Positions 37,372-50,808 of a DNA stretch of 64,000 nt are shown here, piece by piece. The stretch lies in NCBI GenBank assembly GCA_963693285.1, contig OY848925.1, forward strand, positions 6,674,932 through 6,738,931, given 5' to 3'. Position numbers and translations under genes: made by a program. This DNA is from Xestospongia muta. Taxonomy: Eukaryota; Porifera; Demospongiae; Haplosclerida; Petrosiidae. Position 1 is the first letter of the stretch. Every line of letters begins with the position of its first letter. A model generated the notes under the pieces. It saw only the letters and a list, made by a program, of their open reading frames with translations. It had not been told where the DNA came from and searched no databases.

Positions 37372-38750
37372 GCTGTGATTTGTATCTATATTATAGAGTT
37401 ACCTGAGCCATTCTTGCTGCTATATCAAGTGCTAAATCAACAGTGTTGACAGGATAATATTCACTCAGAACATATTTACTTTTCTGCATAAATAGATAGA
37501 TGGATGGATGGATGGATATTATCCTTAATATCCTACCTGATAAGCCAGAAGGAGTGCCTCTTTGTCACTCTCCTGACCTCTTCTGTCACGAAAGGATAAC
37601 CGATTTCGATAAGTAAGGCGGATAAGACGGTTATGAGAGGAAGAAGTATTTCCTATTTCCACTAGACTGTCACTCCACATGGAAATGACATCAAACAGTT
37701 TACTGTTTGGGAAGAGATAAAAGACATCAATGTCCTCTTCACCAGGCCAGTCACTCATCAGTGCAAACCCTGTAGAATGAGTATCATGCATACCAATCTC
37801 CTGATTTATATGAGAAATAAATTCTTGAACTGTAGTAATAGAATCACATTCAATATCCTGAGAGAGAGAGAGAGAGAGAGATCAAATACCATACATTCAT
37901 ACATTTATCTCACCAGTGAACTATCATTCAATAGATGTACTGGTAACTTTATTCTAAGTTGCATTATACATGTGATGTGTATTGGACGAGACATTAAACT
38001 GTGCAATTCAAACCATGATGGTTTCTTTTCCCGTAGTCCATTTTTCTCAACACGTGTTAGACGTTGTTCACACAAGTTTGCTAACTGAGCAACAGCAGTT
38101 TGTAAAGATCCCATTGTAGATCGCATACGAGTGAGAAAGGTTTGCAAGTACCACTGGAACAGTTTTCTTCTCGGTAGAAAATGTGGCAATAACAATGATA
38201 AGAGATACCAACTTTGTAGAATGCAGAAATTTTCTAAGTTAGGAGGACTTGATATTTGTCTTAACATTTGACAGTAGAGTTCATCACGTAATTCAGGTTG
38301 TGTGAGACACTTGTTAGCTAACTGTTGGACAGAATGTATGTGATAGTCAAGACAGAGTGGATCAAATTGTGTAGTGATGAAGAGATGTACAGTCTGAGGA
38401 TAAGAAAAATTAAGTTTTATAAATATCACATGACTATCACATGACCACCATTTACTTTGAACATTTGGACAGCTTCTGTACCAAGAGCAGCTGAAGGTAA
38501 TGATATAAGTGGCTCATGAATCAACTCTTTTGTGTAATTTAGTACAGGATTACACCACAGGGCAGATGCTTTAGAGGAGAACATATAGTGTTACATTTCA
38601 CTACATTTACAATACATGTACTTACATGTAGTGACACCTTCTCGTTCAGTACGCCAAAGTCTAGCTACTAATTTCTCCGTCAGTGTGAGCTCAGGTCCTG
38701 TCTCACCACATGAAGCTGACACTAAGTGATAGTACCATAAGTCCTATATA

Positions 38751-38817
<67 letters not shown>

Positions 38818-39330
38818 TGAGCACTGACTTACAACAGACACTATAATTACTGACCTTTTCATCTTTATTTGGCAGAGATATTGAGATCCAGTCATCTCCA
38901 TCACTGACTCTGCCTCCTCTTTCATTTCCAGCCCCTCCCATTTCGACAACAATAGTGAACTCCTCTTTGACTTGGCTAGAGAACAATGTTGAAGAAGAAC
39001 GACCACGTTGATCTGGTACATCAACACTATGACGAATCATAGCATCAACCAAAAGAAATTTCTGCATAGGCTGTGCATTAGGGTCCTGGTAGACCATTAA
39101 TGATTGATCGACAAGGGTAATCCACATTTTTTGTGGGACATGAGACAAAATTGGGAGTTTCTAGCCAATTTTTAAAAAATTGAGTTTAAATTAAAATTAA
39201 AATTAAATTGATTATAATACTAACCACTTTAGCCCATCCAGCAGGTAAATCTTTAGTAGAAGATGACGATAAATTTGTCTGACACATTCTCATAACAGTC
39301 TGTAGTACTAGAGAATGAGTGTGTTAGAAC

Positions 39331-40114
39331 ATATAATATATACACAGTGTACTACTGTATGTAATGTATGCACAGTGTACTACTGTATGTAATGTATACA
39401 CAGTGTACTACTGTATGTAATGTATACACAGTGTACTACTGTATGTAATGTATACACAGTGTACTACTGTATGTAATGTATACACAGTGTACTACTGTAT
39501 GTAATGTATACACAGTGTACTACTGTATGTAATGTATACACAGTGTACTACTGTATGTAATGTATACACAGTGTACTACTGTATGTAATGTATACACAGT
39601 GTACTACTGTATGTAATGTATACACAGTGTACTACTGTATGTAATGTATACACAGTGTACTACTGTATGTAATGTATACACAGTGTACTACTGTATGTAA
39701 TGTATACACAGTGTACTACTGTATGTAATGTATACACAGTGTACTACTGTATGTAATGTATACACAGTGTACTACTGTATGTAATGTATACACAGTGTAC
39801 TACTGTATGTAATGTATACACAGTGTACTACTGTATGTAATGTATACACAGTGTACTACTGTATGTAATGTATACACAGTGTACTACTGTATGTAATGTA
39901 TACACAGTGTACTACTGTATGTAATGTATACACAGTGTACTACTGTATGTAATGTATACACAGTGTACTACTGTATGTAATACATACACAGTGTACTACT
40001 GTATGTAATACATACACAGTGTACTACTGTATGTAATACATACACAGTGTACTACTGTATGTAATACATACACAGTGTACTACTGTATGTAATATATACA
40101 CAGTGTACTACTGT
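39331..40114. repeat. 28-bp minisatellite, about 28 units (PLEKHH copy B intron)
   Basis: The longest array of the 28-bp unit, highly homogeneous with TGTAATGTATACACAGTGTA in most units and TAATACATAC in four units near the right end. The homogeneity suggests recent expansion compared with 14396-14562. Confidence 0.95.
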
Positions 40115-40952
40115 ACCTTTGATCCATTCTTCGCAGTCAGCATTACTATCAGCAACAAAATGATAGGTTCTGGTGGGTGTGGCCAGCTAACAAGGGAGGG
40201 TATGGTATAGGAATGGTAATATTGGATTGAGTCTTACTTGAAAGGAACTTGTCATTTCATGTCGAGTTATTTTACACCAAGCAGCGAGATTGATCACACC
40301 CTTAGCTCTGCAGTTAGGGGTTTTCTACATTAGATATAAGCAAATCAGATGTCAAACTGAATTGGTCTTTTCTGATGTACTTTTGAAAAATATTTCAACT
40401 CCTTTCCTTTGAGGACAAACCAGCGTCTTGTCCAATGTTTCAAACGAGGGTCCAACTTATGCAAGTAACCTTGTTTCTCACATAGAATCTGATGTAGGAA
40501 AGTCATCCAATTATTAATTGTAATGTGATGTAAAATGATGTAATATATTGTGTATAAACATATATGATGTAATGTGATGTAATATGTTGTAATGTTAATA
40601 TAGCATAATGTGGTGTAATATCACATAATACATGTAATATCATGTAATATTATGTAATATTATGTAATGTAATCATACACTGTTTCCTGATGCACCAGGT
40701 AAAGTAGTTGTGTATTTACGATCACGAGTAGAATCTGGAGGTACAGATGGATCATGTTACACAGGTTCAACATAACCAAATGAAGCATCTGGTGGTATTA
40801 CATAATCATCGCTATCAGAATCTGAACTAACACTAGAATCTAGATGAATGGATGAATGAATGAATGGATACTTCAAACCTGTTTTCTGCTGTTGTGATGG
40901 AATAGGAGACATAACAGAAGATGACACTAATGTTTTAGTATGATATAAATCA

Positions 40953-41635
40953 GCTAAAGGTAAGTCTGATAATGAAACTGAAGGCATTAAGATATTGAAA
41001 CTGAAAACATTCTTTTAGCCATATTGAAGGAGTTGGATCATATTCCATGGGATAAAGTATCTTTGACACTTCTTGCTCTTTCCAATTTAGTTGAAAGGAA
41101 CATGGGAGGGACTTCAGGAGCAGTAAGGGGTCTAGTAATAATACCAGAACTTTATTGATCACTTCTCAGATTTATACTCTGTTCTTGACATCAGCATCTG
41201 CTACCATTGGAGAAGGTGACAACCCACAGCAATGGGCACAAGCTTTATTAGCAGGTATAAATTCTATAAAACTCTATGGTGGTGCTGATATAGGAGATCG
41301 GACTATGGTAAGGATTTTATAATTTGTCTTGAAATCTCGACTGTAGTTAGATGCTCTTGTACCAGCTGGTACTACCTTACAAGATCTCCTCAGTACATCA
41401 GATACTCCGACCAATACTGTATTAAAAAAGGCTGTAGAAGTAAGTGATAAATCTTTCATTATTAAATTAATACAGAGTTTTAAAGGCTGCTAGAGAAGGG
41501 ACAACTGCTACTCAGAACATGTCAGCTCAAGCTGGGAGAGCTAGCTATGTACATGTTAGTCAGTTAACATAGCCTGATTCTGGAGCTAAAGCAGTATTAA
41601 TATGGCTAGAAGCCATCTTATATGCTTTGACATGA
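40953..41635 (+). pseudogene. TKFC: TKFC 3' fragment B with premature stop
   Basis: Same four DhaL-domain exons and same truncation point as fragment A, displaced by 25536 bp. In the last exon CAG is changed to TAG at 41570-41572, so VSQLT is followed by a stop in place of QPDPGA. Being cut off from the kinase 5' half, it was already non-functional. Confidence 0.85.
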
Positions 41636-41686
41636 AATAAATTATTTGTGTGTGTTTCTCATCAAATTGATTATGTAATATTAATT

Positions 41687-42772
41687 TTATTTTACATGAT
41701 CTGCTAACTGATGTCGTATTTCCCATCGTAAAGCTTGTCTCTTTTTCTCTGTTGGTATGACATAGTCACTAGGACGTCGGACACGATGACAGGGTACATA
41801 AAAAGGTGTGTCTTGTAGGAGGAGCTGTTCCTGTGTACATAGTAAAGACAAAGGTCAATGTTATATACAGTTCATACTCTAATGTGCCATCTCAATTGAC
41901 TTCTTGTTTTCTCCCCAGGTGCTTTTTGGTTTTCCCATATCTCTCTAAATTCATGATATCTATAAGAAATTGATGAACACATGACTATCACATGACTGAC
42001 CTCTGAACAGGATCATTTTTCTTTAGACCACGTGTGTGAGGGTGACTAGTTGGAGGTCTGATGACTATACAGTTTACAATGAAATAATAGATAAGGTGTT
42101 GTCACATGACACTCACATGATTTGACTGGGTGAGATTTATCATGACATTTTTGAGAAGGAACACTTTCATTATTAACCAATAATCTACAACTACCAGTAG
42201 TATCTGTTAGTAGTATAATAAGTAATCTCTATTGATAATCACTTATATTTACCATCACTTAATATTGACGTATTAGCTGGAACTTCCCCAATTGTTTTCC
42301 TACAATAAACTCTTGTATCCACGGCAACTGTATTATGATTACCTTAACACTTTCCTTTTCATTGGATGTCCACCTGAATGATTTATGGATACTTCTACCA
42401 ATTTGTGGGTGTGGTCAACAAGGGGAGTTGATACTGTTGACATTGTACTATTTTCTCTAGAGATTCTAATCTTTGAGACAGCTGGAGTACTAGTACAAGA
42501 GCTATTTTCTATTATTATAATATATAATATAACTACCAAATCTCTATCAAACCTTGATTTGAGCTAGAGCTCATGAAACTCTGGTCTTTTTCTTCTAGCA
42601 GCTGCAGAAATTCTATCAATATTACTCATGAAATGCATATAACTAATAAATGTCCTTATTTACCTAAAGTATATGCTTCAATTTCTTCTTGGGTAACGTG
42701 ACTCACTCCCATAGATTCCAGTTGTTGCCTCACGTATTCTCTAGCAACTGACAAGTCCATACTGATGGCCAT
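41687..42772 (-). CDS. HYLS1: HYLS1, centriolar/ciliogenesis protein, copy B
   Basis: Eight exons at exactly +25536 from copy A (for example 41687-41830, 41878-41959 and 42664-42772), so no net indel has occurred between the two loci over 1.1 kb. All frames are open (256 aa). Differences are few: RHVT becomes SHVT in the N-terminal motif, IWDNQ becomes IWENQ before the LRW motif, and IRVSRE becomes IRISRE. The C-terminal HYLS1 signature VIPTEKKRQALRWEIRHQL is unchanged. Both copies may be functional. Confidence 0.85.
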
Positions 42773-43904
42773 AACTGTTTAAACTACTCCGCCACTGGCG
42801 CCCAGCATTAAAAGAGTATACGGTATATACTGTACCGTTGTCGGAGACTCGGAGTGCAGAATGTTCCCCGGACATTCTTAACTGATCCCTCAGGGAGATC
42901 TTGCACTAGTGTATGTGCCGGGGGTAAATTTATGGGGGAACAAATGCACTACGACACCGGGAGAAACAATGTTGTTTCAGAACATTATGATGAAATAGTT
43001 TTTTCTGATCCCACAAGCACAACGTACAATCTTCTCAATAACCCAAAGCTCTGGTAGCAGCGATCAGACATAAGGCTGGGGTTGATTATATTCTCAGAAG
43101 AAGATCAAATTAGAAATACAATAATTGAGCAACAGACTAATAAAGATGAGTAAAGAAATTATACAAAAGTTACGAGACCATTTAAAGGAAGTTGAGGAAG
43201 AAGATATTGATGATCAAGATTGAGAGTACTGCATTTAAAAGTTTCAGACTCAGACTTCCAGTCTGTTTTGGGGTTTGAGCTTGAGTCCACAGTATAACGT
43301 TTTGTATACAACAGTTTCAGACTCAAATTTCCATTCCAGATCAAGTTCAAACTCTATTGCATTTATTTTCTCCATGCAAAATTTGTATAATTATGCATTC
43401 TAATAATATTCATAGGAAGCTATTAATAACTACTGATAATAATTCATAGCTTTTAATTGCTACCATAAATGTATATTTTTTATAATCACAATCAATGATA
43501 TAACACTACATATCACTAAATTTTATAGTTTTATATCTACTTCCAGCATAATAATTATGTTAATAGTTGTACTATATACATTGTTTATCTTTTACTAACA
43601 TGAACTGTCATATTATTAGTTTATTAATTTACTAGGTAAAATGGTTCTTTAATATATAATAGATAAAACATGAGTAATCAAAACAATTAAATAACATTAG
43701 TCTATTAAAAGGCAAAACAATTGTGTTATAATAACTCTAGGAGATCTTCATCCTATAAGATGTTAAAAAATTATCATTCTATGATATGTATGTTCAAATC
43801 ACTACATTATGTGTACTAGTAATTGTACAAGTAAAAAATGAGAATAATGAACACGACACCACGAATCACTTAATGAGCCCCACCCTACAATGTCAATGGA
43901 ATGT
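42773..43904. other. Spacer with degenerate coding remnants upstream of copy 4
   Basis: Counterpart of 17237-18324. An open stretch at 42854-43054 reads MQNVPRTFLTDPSGRSCTS ... HYDTGRNNVVSEHYDEIVFS and stops. The acidic helix segment at about 43130-43222 is out of frame with it. I do not recognise the parent gene. Short pieces with the same wording (NITLVQNVPR) occur in the spacers near 11470, 26990, 36400 and 52680, so the parent sequence is dispersed. Confidence 0.4.
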
Positions 43905-43981
43905 AAATATTGTTGTTTGTGGGTGTGCTCTACTCTCATCCTTTACGGCAACTAAAGGTCAGCGAACACAGAAACAGAGCT

Positions 43982-46900
43982 ATGGCAAAGAAACAAGTTG
44001 ATGCAAAGCTATTGATATCTTTTCTGAGTCAGGCTCAACTAGGTAAGTAACAATTGTCTTCTTTATTATTAAGTATGAATATTGTCTATCTGAGTTATCA
44101 CTGAGTATTTTAACTTATTTCTCAGATATCACTCACTTAAGTGCAGTGTTTGAAGCCTTGAAGAAATACATGTTTCCATGTCGAAGATGGTTTGAGTTAG
44201 GACTATTGTTGGGTATACTACAACCTACACTAGCGAAAATTGAAAAGGATCATCGTGATGATGTAGTTCGATGTCTTCAGGAGTGTTTAACTTGCTGGCT
44301 GAGAAGAGTCAATCAAGTTGATGAGAATGGAAGACCGTCATGGGATGTACTAGTTAGTGCTTTAAAGAAGATGGAAGAAAATTATGTGGCTGAAAATATC
44401 ACTCAAACAGGTATGATATGATTCTAACATTATGATATTTATGATTTATTTATTAGTGAAAGAACAAATCCAGTCTGCTGGACAAGTTCTGATATACCCT
44501 GCACAAATGTCACAGCTGTTATATAGTGAGAGATGTATCAATGAAGTGACCCTTGATGAGGTGGAGACACTACAGGGCGTGGTTGATAATAAGAGAACAA
44601 CCCTCTTGTCTGCTGTACGTGCTGCAGTGTCTTCAGATCACAAGAATATCAAAGTACTAGCTAAAGTGTTGTCTGAATTTAAAGAGACAAAAGAATTAGC
44701 TGATAAACTACTCAATGAATATAGTAAGTTCTCTGTTGTTAATTAAACATAACAATTTCTCTTGTTAATTGTGTAGCTCAAAAGTTTCCAGAAGATGAGG
44801 ACATTTCAATAATTCCTCAAAGAAGATGTAGTTATCAACAGTCTGCTAGTGATATTCTTCGTTGTCACTATGCCACTTTGTCCAAGTCTCTACATGATCC
44901 TATTAGTGTTGGATGGCTACTTTGTGAGCAAGACCCAACAATAATATCAGAAGAAACACTTACTAGTACCGAGTCTATAAGGATATGTGAGTCAGAGAAA
45001 AGGGTAGTCTTGTTGAGAGCTGTACGTTGTGCTGTTCGTAATAACTCCAATAACTTGGAGGTATTTGTTAGTGTGTTATTAAAATTCTCTGAAAATGTGT
45101 CGTTAGCTAAAGCTATTTTGAATGACTACAGTAAGTAATTGAATTGTATTAATGAATATTTAAAATTATGTCCATAGATAAAGAGCTTGAAACAAAGAAG
45201 AAAGATGAAGAACCTTCAACAGATAACGGTATAGTCAATGTAATATAATAGTTATAACGAATATAGGAGGACTATATTATTTGACACTCACCTCTAAGAT
45301 GAGGTGAATCAGTCCTCTTAGATCTGTTAGATGTATTATGCTGAGTGAGTAACATATAAAAACAATTGCACGTGAATGTTATTATAGTAAACAAATTCAT
45401 AGTCCATCGACCCACTTACTAAAAATTTATAATTCAAGTATATTATGTGTGAAATTTTGTACCAAATTTAGCTACAACAGAAGTATTGGTACCTTTGGAT
45501 ATGGCACCAACATTTACATCAATCAGAGGAGAATTTGCTAAAGCTGTTTTCAATATCCGTTGTTGTATTACTAAGAGCACAGCATCTGCAGAAGAAGTTA
45601 AAAGGTTACTTTATGGTTTCCCTGACCTGAAACCAGAGTTATCTAATGCAAAAACAATGGATGATATACTGGATGTTGTACATGACAAATGTACACTGAT
45701 TAATATCAATTATTTAGAAGTTGTTGTGGAGCAGTTTAAAGTTGAAGATGCTAAGGCATACATTGAAGCATACAAGGATATTGTTGACAAGTTCTCTCAG
45801 AAAGTAACAATTAAATTATGTCTTGGTGAGCGTTTCCAGATTACACAAAATCTCTCTCCTCTTAAATGTGAAACAGCCAAGTTTGTTCTCGACTGGAATC
45901 CTGATACCACCATGGCCACTTTGAATGATGTTAGAGATATTTTAGCAGTATCATTTCAGAAATTGGAGAAGTCTGTTAAAATTGATGTCATCAAAAAAGA
46001 CAACTCCATCACTGTGACCTGTACCTTTCCTCTCCATCTACTTGTACGACTCATTGGCATTGCTCAGGAGACTATTGAGCTTGTGAAGAAGAGAGGATTA
46101 ATCCGACTTATAATTGGTCCTTGTATTATTTGGGATATCAACAGTAGAGATCAGGTATATATAAAGTTACACTATAATAGTATCCATGTGTTGTTGATAT
46201 AGGAGATGAAATCTTTGGCAATGGAGATAAAAGAGAAGCAGACACATTTTGAGAAGCAGTTGGAGACACAGTATGCAATTAGCAGGAGGAAGACTCTGGA
46301 AATTGAAGATTTGAGGGCTAAACTCAAACAGCAGGAAGGTAACAAGACTATAATTGTAAAAACCATCATTTATAGATGGCATAGTAAGACATTAATTGAC
46401 TTTGAAAAGTTTGCATAAGATATCCAGAGGCTAGCAGTAGAGAAGCAAGCTAGCTAGTTAGTACTCTAATAAGTCACATGACCTGTAATACTTGTATGCA
46501 GTAGAGGAGCTTAATCATTGAGTGTACATCTGTTGTTTGAGTACATGTAGTTAAATGTTATTAGTTTGTTGTTTTAAATTGTCACATACAACAATACAAG
46601 CTGGTTGTATACAAATATATATATTACTACATAGCAATAAATAACTGTAGGACTGTTTGCATGCCAGGTAGTAAAGATATTAATGCTAGACTATTTCTGT
46701 ATATATGTTACATTATTATGTATTGTAATATTAGCTGATAAAGTGGAGTTGAAGTCAGAGGCACAAATTTCAGAATTGAAGGAGAAAGATGAGGAGATTG
46801 ATGCATTAAAATTAGCCCTTAAAGAAAAAGAAAGTAAAGAAATATTAATTTGTCACAATGGAATATTACATAGTGGATCATTTAGACTATGCAGGATTAA

Positions 46901-49900
46901 ATAGCAGTAGTTTTACAATTTAATTTAGCAAAGTCTTTACCATCACACCCACACATTATATTACATTCATTTCTCAACATGAAGTTCATAAATCATCATA
47001 ATTTTTCATTTCAAACACCAATTTACAAGTATTTCATTACTGAATTAGCCCAACATTGATATAAATTAGTGTCTATTAAAAATATTTTATTTATATAGTG
47101 TATTGGGTAATATATAAGTACAATATATTTTATAGAAACTGTTCAAGAAATATTAGAAGACAAACAAAAAGATGATGTTAAGTTGAGAACTAAACTTGAA
47201 GTACAAGAGATAACAATTAATGAGAAGACAATGGAGATAGATGATTTAAAATCTATCCTTGAAGACAAAGAAAGTATATAACATTACAAGTAGTATATCA
47301 TAAACTATACTCTATTTTAGTTGAGTTACAATTATTGAAGAAGACATCAGAACAGCAACAAGTAGAGATCAAAGAGTTAAAATCTATTCTTCAAGAAAAG
47401 GAAGGTATGTAATAATAATCCCTCATACTAGCTCTTATGTCACTATGTATAAACATATTATAGTATATAGTACATGCTGTATTACTATATGATAGATTTA
47501 TATATTGAATATCACTCTCGTAGCTTCAGAGAAGACATTAAGGTCAAATGTAATAGAGAGAGAAGAAGTAAAGTCATTACAGGAAACGATTGCATCACTT
47601 ACCTCAAAATTAAAAGAGAGGCAAAAAGATACAAGTGTTCTAGAGAAGACCACAAAAAGTACCTGATATATTGATGTGATTATGTAACTACTTACTTTAT
47701 TTAGGTAAAGCTTTTTTGACATCTGATACTGATGATGATACTCTCCTACCAGCTGAACCACTTCATGTATCTTCTAAAACAAAAAATACACAACGAGAGT
47801 CCATTACTACAAGTAAATACACTACATATAATATGATGATATTTTACACTATATATACTTTGTAGTGTCAAAGATCAATGTTACTGATGATGATGTAATA
47901 ACAGAACTAGATGTTAAAGAGAAGTTTCCACGACATGTACAGCCAGTACCTTCTATTAGTGAAGGTAAATTTAATATAAATATAGCTGTACTATATTTTA
48001 AACCTCTTAATGAAATTTTTGGGAAAATAATTTTATAAATAATGCAATCAACTCTTTCGATGATGTTTATATTAAGTAGTTAGTATACCTTTGTTGTCAC
48101 ACCTATTTAATACAAATTTGACATATTTCATTTCATATTATCACTAGATCTAAAGTAATGATATCATAGTAACATTTAATGTTTTATTTAGTAGAGTCAG
48201 AGATGAAAGTGTTGTCAAAAGTAACAAAAGATGACATACCAATAGAACCAGAACCAGAGGTAAAAGAGAAGCCATTAGGTTTTCTACAGTCTCTATTTAC
48301 AAGAAAAAGTAAGTATATGTTATTGTTTTAACTGATATATTTAGTTTTACTGTACTCTGCATCAAAAGACCTATAGCCACAAAACACAACACTCTATTTA
48401 TAGAGACATAATCATTAAAAAAAATTAAAATGAAACATAAAGATAAGAATGCTATATATATTATAGTCAGTATATAGAGTAGTAGTGAGATCTATTCTGA
48501 GGAGACCATCTTTATTTTTTAGAGTCACAGCCAATGAAAGATGACATTCCAATAGAACAAGAGGATAAAGAGACGTCATCTGATCTTCTACAACTTCCAA
48601 AAGGTAGCATACATGTTATTATTTTAGTTAACTTCATTATTGTGTTCACTATTAAAATATTCAGCATTAAAAAGCTCACAGCCATTCTCAGCCTAACATG
48701 CCCCATTGTAAGTAGTCTGGTATATTTGCTTCCTTTTCTTGGGATAAGAAATGATATACACACTGGTATTGTTGTGTCCAATGAAATTGCTGTTCAAATC
48801 TTGGGAAATGAATATTGTTATATTATCACACGGCATCTAAAAGTAGAGTTACTATTTTAGAGGAACAGGACATGGGATGATAAACAATATAATTGTAACA
48901 TTTAAGACTTCTTGTCCCAAGAAAATCAACTCAAAACACTTGTGTTATGGAGTGTGATAGTTAGTTCATGTGTTTAGTTACTTAGTTACCTAATGAGTAA
49001 GTTCTGTCTTCATATGTGGCTGAGGTACTAACAGATTATTGTCAGCTTTAATCAAATGAACCATTCATGGTATTGTGTCAACATATATCATAAAATATGT
49101 ACAGTAGGAATAGCTATGAATGACCAAATCTTCACTATCTACTGTTATATACAGTGTCTGCATTACATCAAACATGACTAAACTCATATAATTTGTACTA
49201 CACAAAATAGTCAGATCAGTAGCTATATATAGTACACTAATGATAGTAAGACCATAATATTAATAATTAGTAATAATTTAGACTAATTCCTAAACTCTTC
49301 AATTGTGGACACTGTTTACTTACTATGTCAGTTTTGCTATCATGTGTATCAAACATGGATTGTCTTAGCTTCTTAAAAAAAAGATGGCAACAAATCTAGA
49401 GATTATTAAGTAGCTCCACCCACTTCATCTGCAGTGATATTTTGATTATCACATCACAACACTACATTTAATGGTTTTTTTATTTTTTTTATTGACAAAA
49501 ATGAATGCCCAATAGCCACTGCTATTTTGAAGGGCACAAACAGAATAGAACAATAATAAATAAAACAGAATTAAAGTATTAAAGTACAGGATATAGTATC
49601 ATTAATAACACAGAGATAAAGTAAGTGACTGATATAATAGGTTTAGTGTGATAAGTGATGGTTAGTAAAGAAATATATTTACTTTAGATTTAAAAGTGAT
49701 TAGAGATGAGCTAGATTTTACACAAGGAAGTGAATTCCACAAAGAGAGAACAGAAGGGGCAAATGAGTTTTTATTACATCATGATATTTGTATAGTAAAA
49801 GAGAAATGTCAACTAGGTTGATATAAACACACAAAAGACAAACCGTAAACAAAAACTTTGTTATCAGACATCATAATGATTCATGTTTGAGAGTTGGTGC

Positions 49901-50808
49901 TTACTCGTGAGTCATTTTGGCTAGTGACAACTGAAGTCATCTTTACTGATGGCTATCTGACAGCTCAGTACCTTGTATGCCTATCTCAGTAGATATTGAC
50001 GTCCCTCATCTTAGCTCACATCATCTAATACAGTAAACTATTAGTATAACACTCAGTAAATTTAAGACTGTTTTGTAGAATCCGTTCATCTCCGTACATC
50101 ATTGCTATAGTAACCTAACATCAGTAATGGCGTCGTCTTCTTCGTTAGGCCTTGACAATCGTAGTTGAGCATGTTAGAGTGTGTGTATAGCTATTGTTGT
50201 GTGTGTAAAATATTATATAGTAACTATGTTTTATTATAGGAGACACTGGAAGTGTTCAGTGGTACAGTGATAGTGTTATACTTACTTCATCTACTGTGGC
50301 AGAATGTAAAGAAGTGATACGTCAATTAAAGAGACAACAACACACAACATGGTGGATTACACTCAACTCATTATCTCCTCAAAGTTTACTTACAATATTA
50401 ACTGATATTAATGGATGTCAAGTGAGGAGTCTTTATATATATAACACTCCTTTTGATAGTAACTGTGTCAGTAAACTATCTCAAGTACTAACTTATAACC
50501 AAACAATAGAGGACCTACGTCTTAACTCCTCACCTCTCGTACCAGATACTTACCACTTATTAACAACTGCTGTAGTTGGTAATAAAATAATCAAGGGATT
50601 AGTGTTGTGGTATGACAGTAACATTACTGATAAAGACATACCACATCTATCTACTCTAATTACAAACACTAACACACTACAAGTACTATCTCTCTATCAC
50701 TGTCCTAATATTACTAAATTTGGTATACAACAATTACAAAATGTTGTTGTTAATAATAATAGTTTGAAGTATTTGTATGTTAATGATAATTGGCTCCTTA
50801 GACGTTAA
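43982..50808 (+). CDS. Receptor copy 4: death domain, CARD-like x2, coiled coil, LRR protein
   Basis: Exons: 43982-44042, 44126-44410, 44457-44723, 44777-45130, 45178-45228, 45472-46154, 46203-46338, 46735-46833, 47136-47273, 47321-47404, 47524-47658, 47705-47812, 47866-47964, 48192-48308, 48523-48603, 50240-50808. The sum is 3267 nt, or 1088 aa. It matches copy 3 most closely in exons 6-13. One codon of a GAA/GAG run in coiled-coil exon 11 is deleted. The death domain has ALKKYMF for ALEKHMF. LRR strand faces are RSLYIYNTPF, EDLRLNSS, KGLVLWYDSN, QVLSLYHC and KYLYVNDN. No disabling change was seen. AATAAA follows the stop. Confidence 0.75.
49471..49830 (-). mobile_element. LINE 3' tail (copy 4 last intron)
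   Basis: Same relic as 8262-8640 and 33173-33535, with the conserved LWNSLP coding segment in antisense. Confidence 0.55.

Larger units (their letters stand above)
36592..40987 (-). pseudogene. PLEKHH: PLEKHH-type gene copy B, 5'-truncated with nonsense mutation
   Basis: It has the same extent as copy A: the FERM end at 36592, MyTH4 exon at about 37914-38393, PH domains at 38840-40500, and the acidic exon near 40720. The break is at 40952 and the captured ATG at 40987. In the acidic exon, CAA is replaced by TAA at 40759-40757 (after GYVEPV), so a protein started at 40987 would stop after 77 codons, before both PH domains. All other exons appear open and nearly identical to the complete gene, so the inactivation is recent or the copy never mattered. 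Confidence 0.75.
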
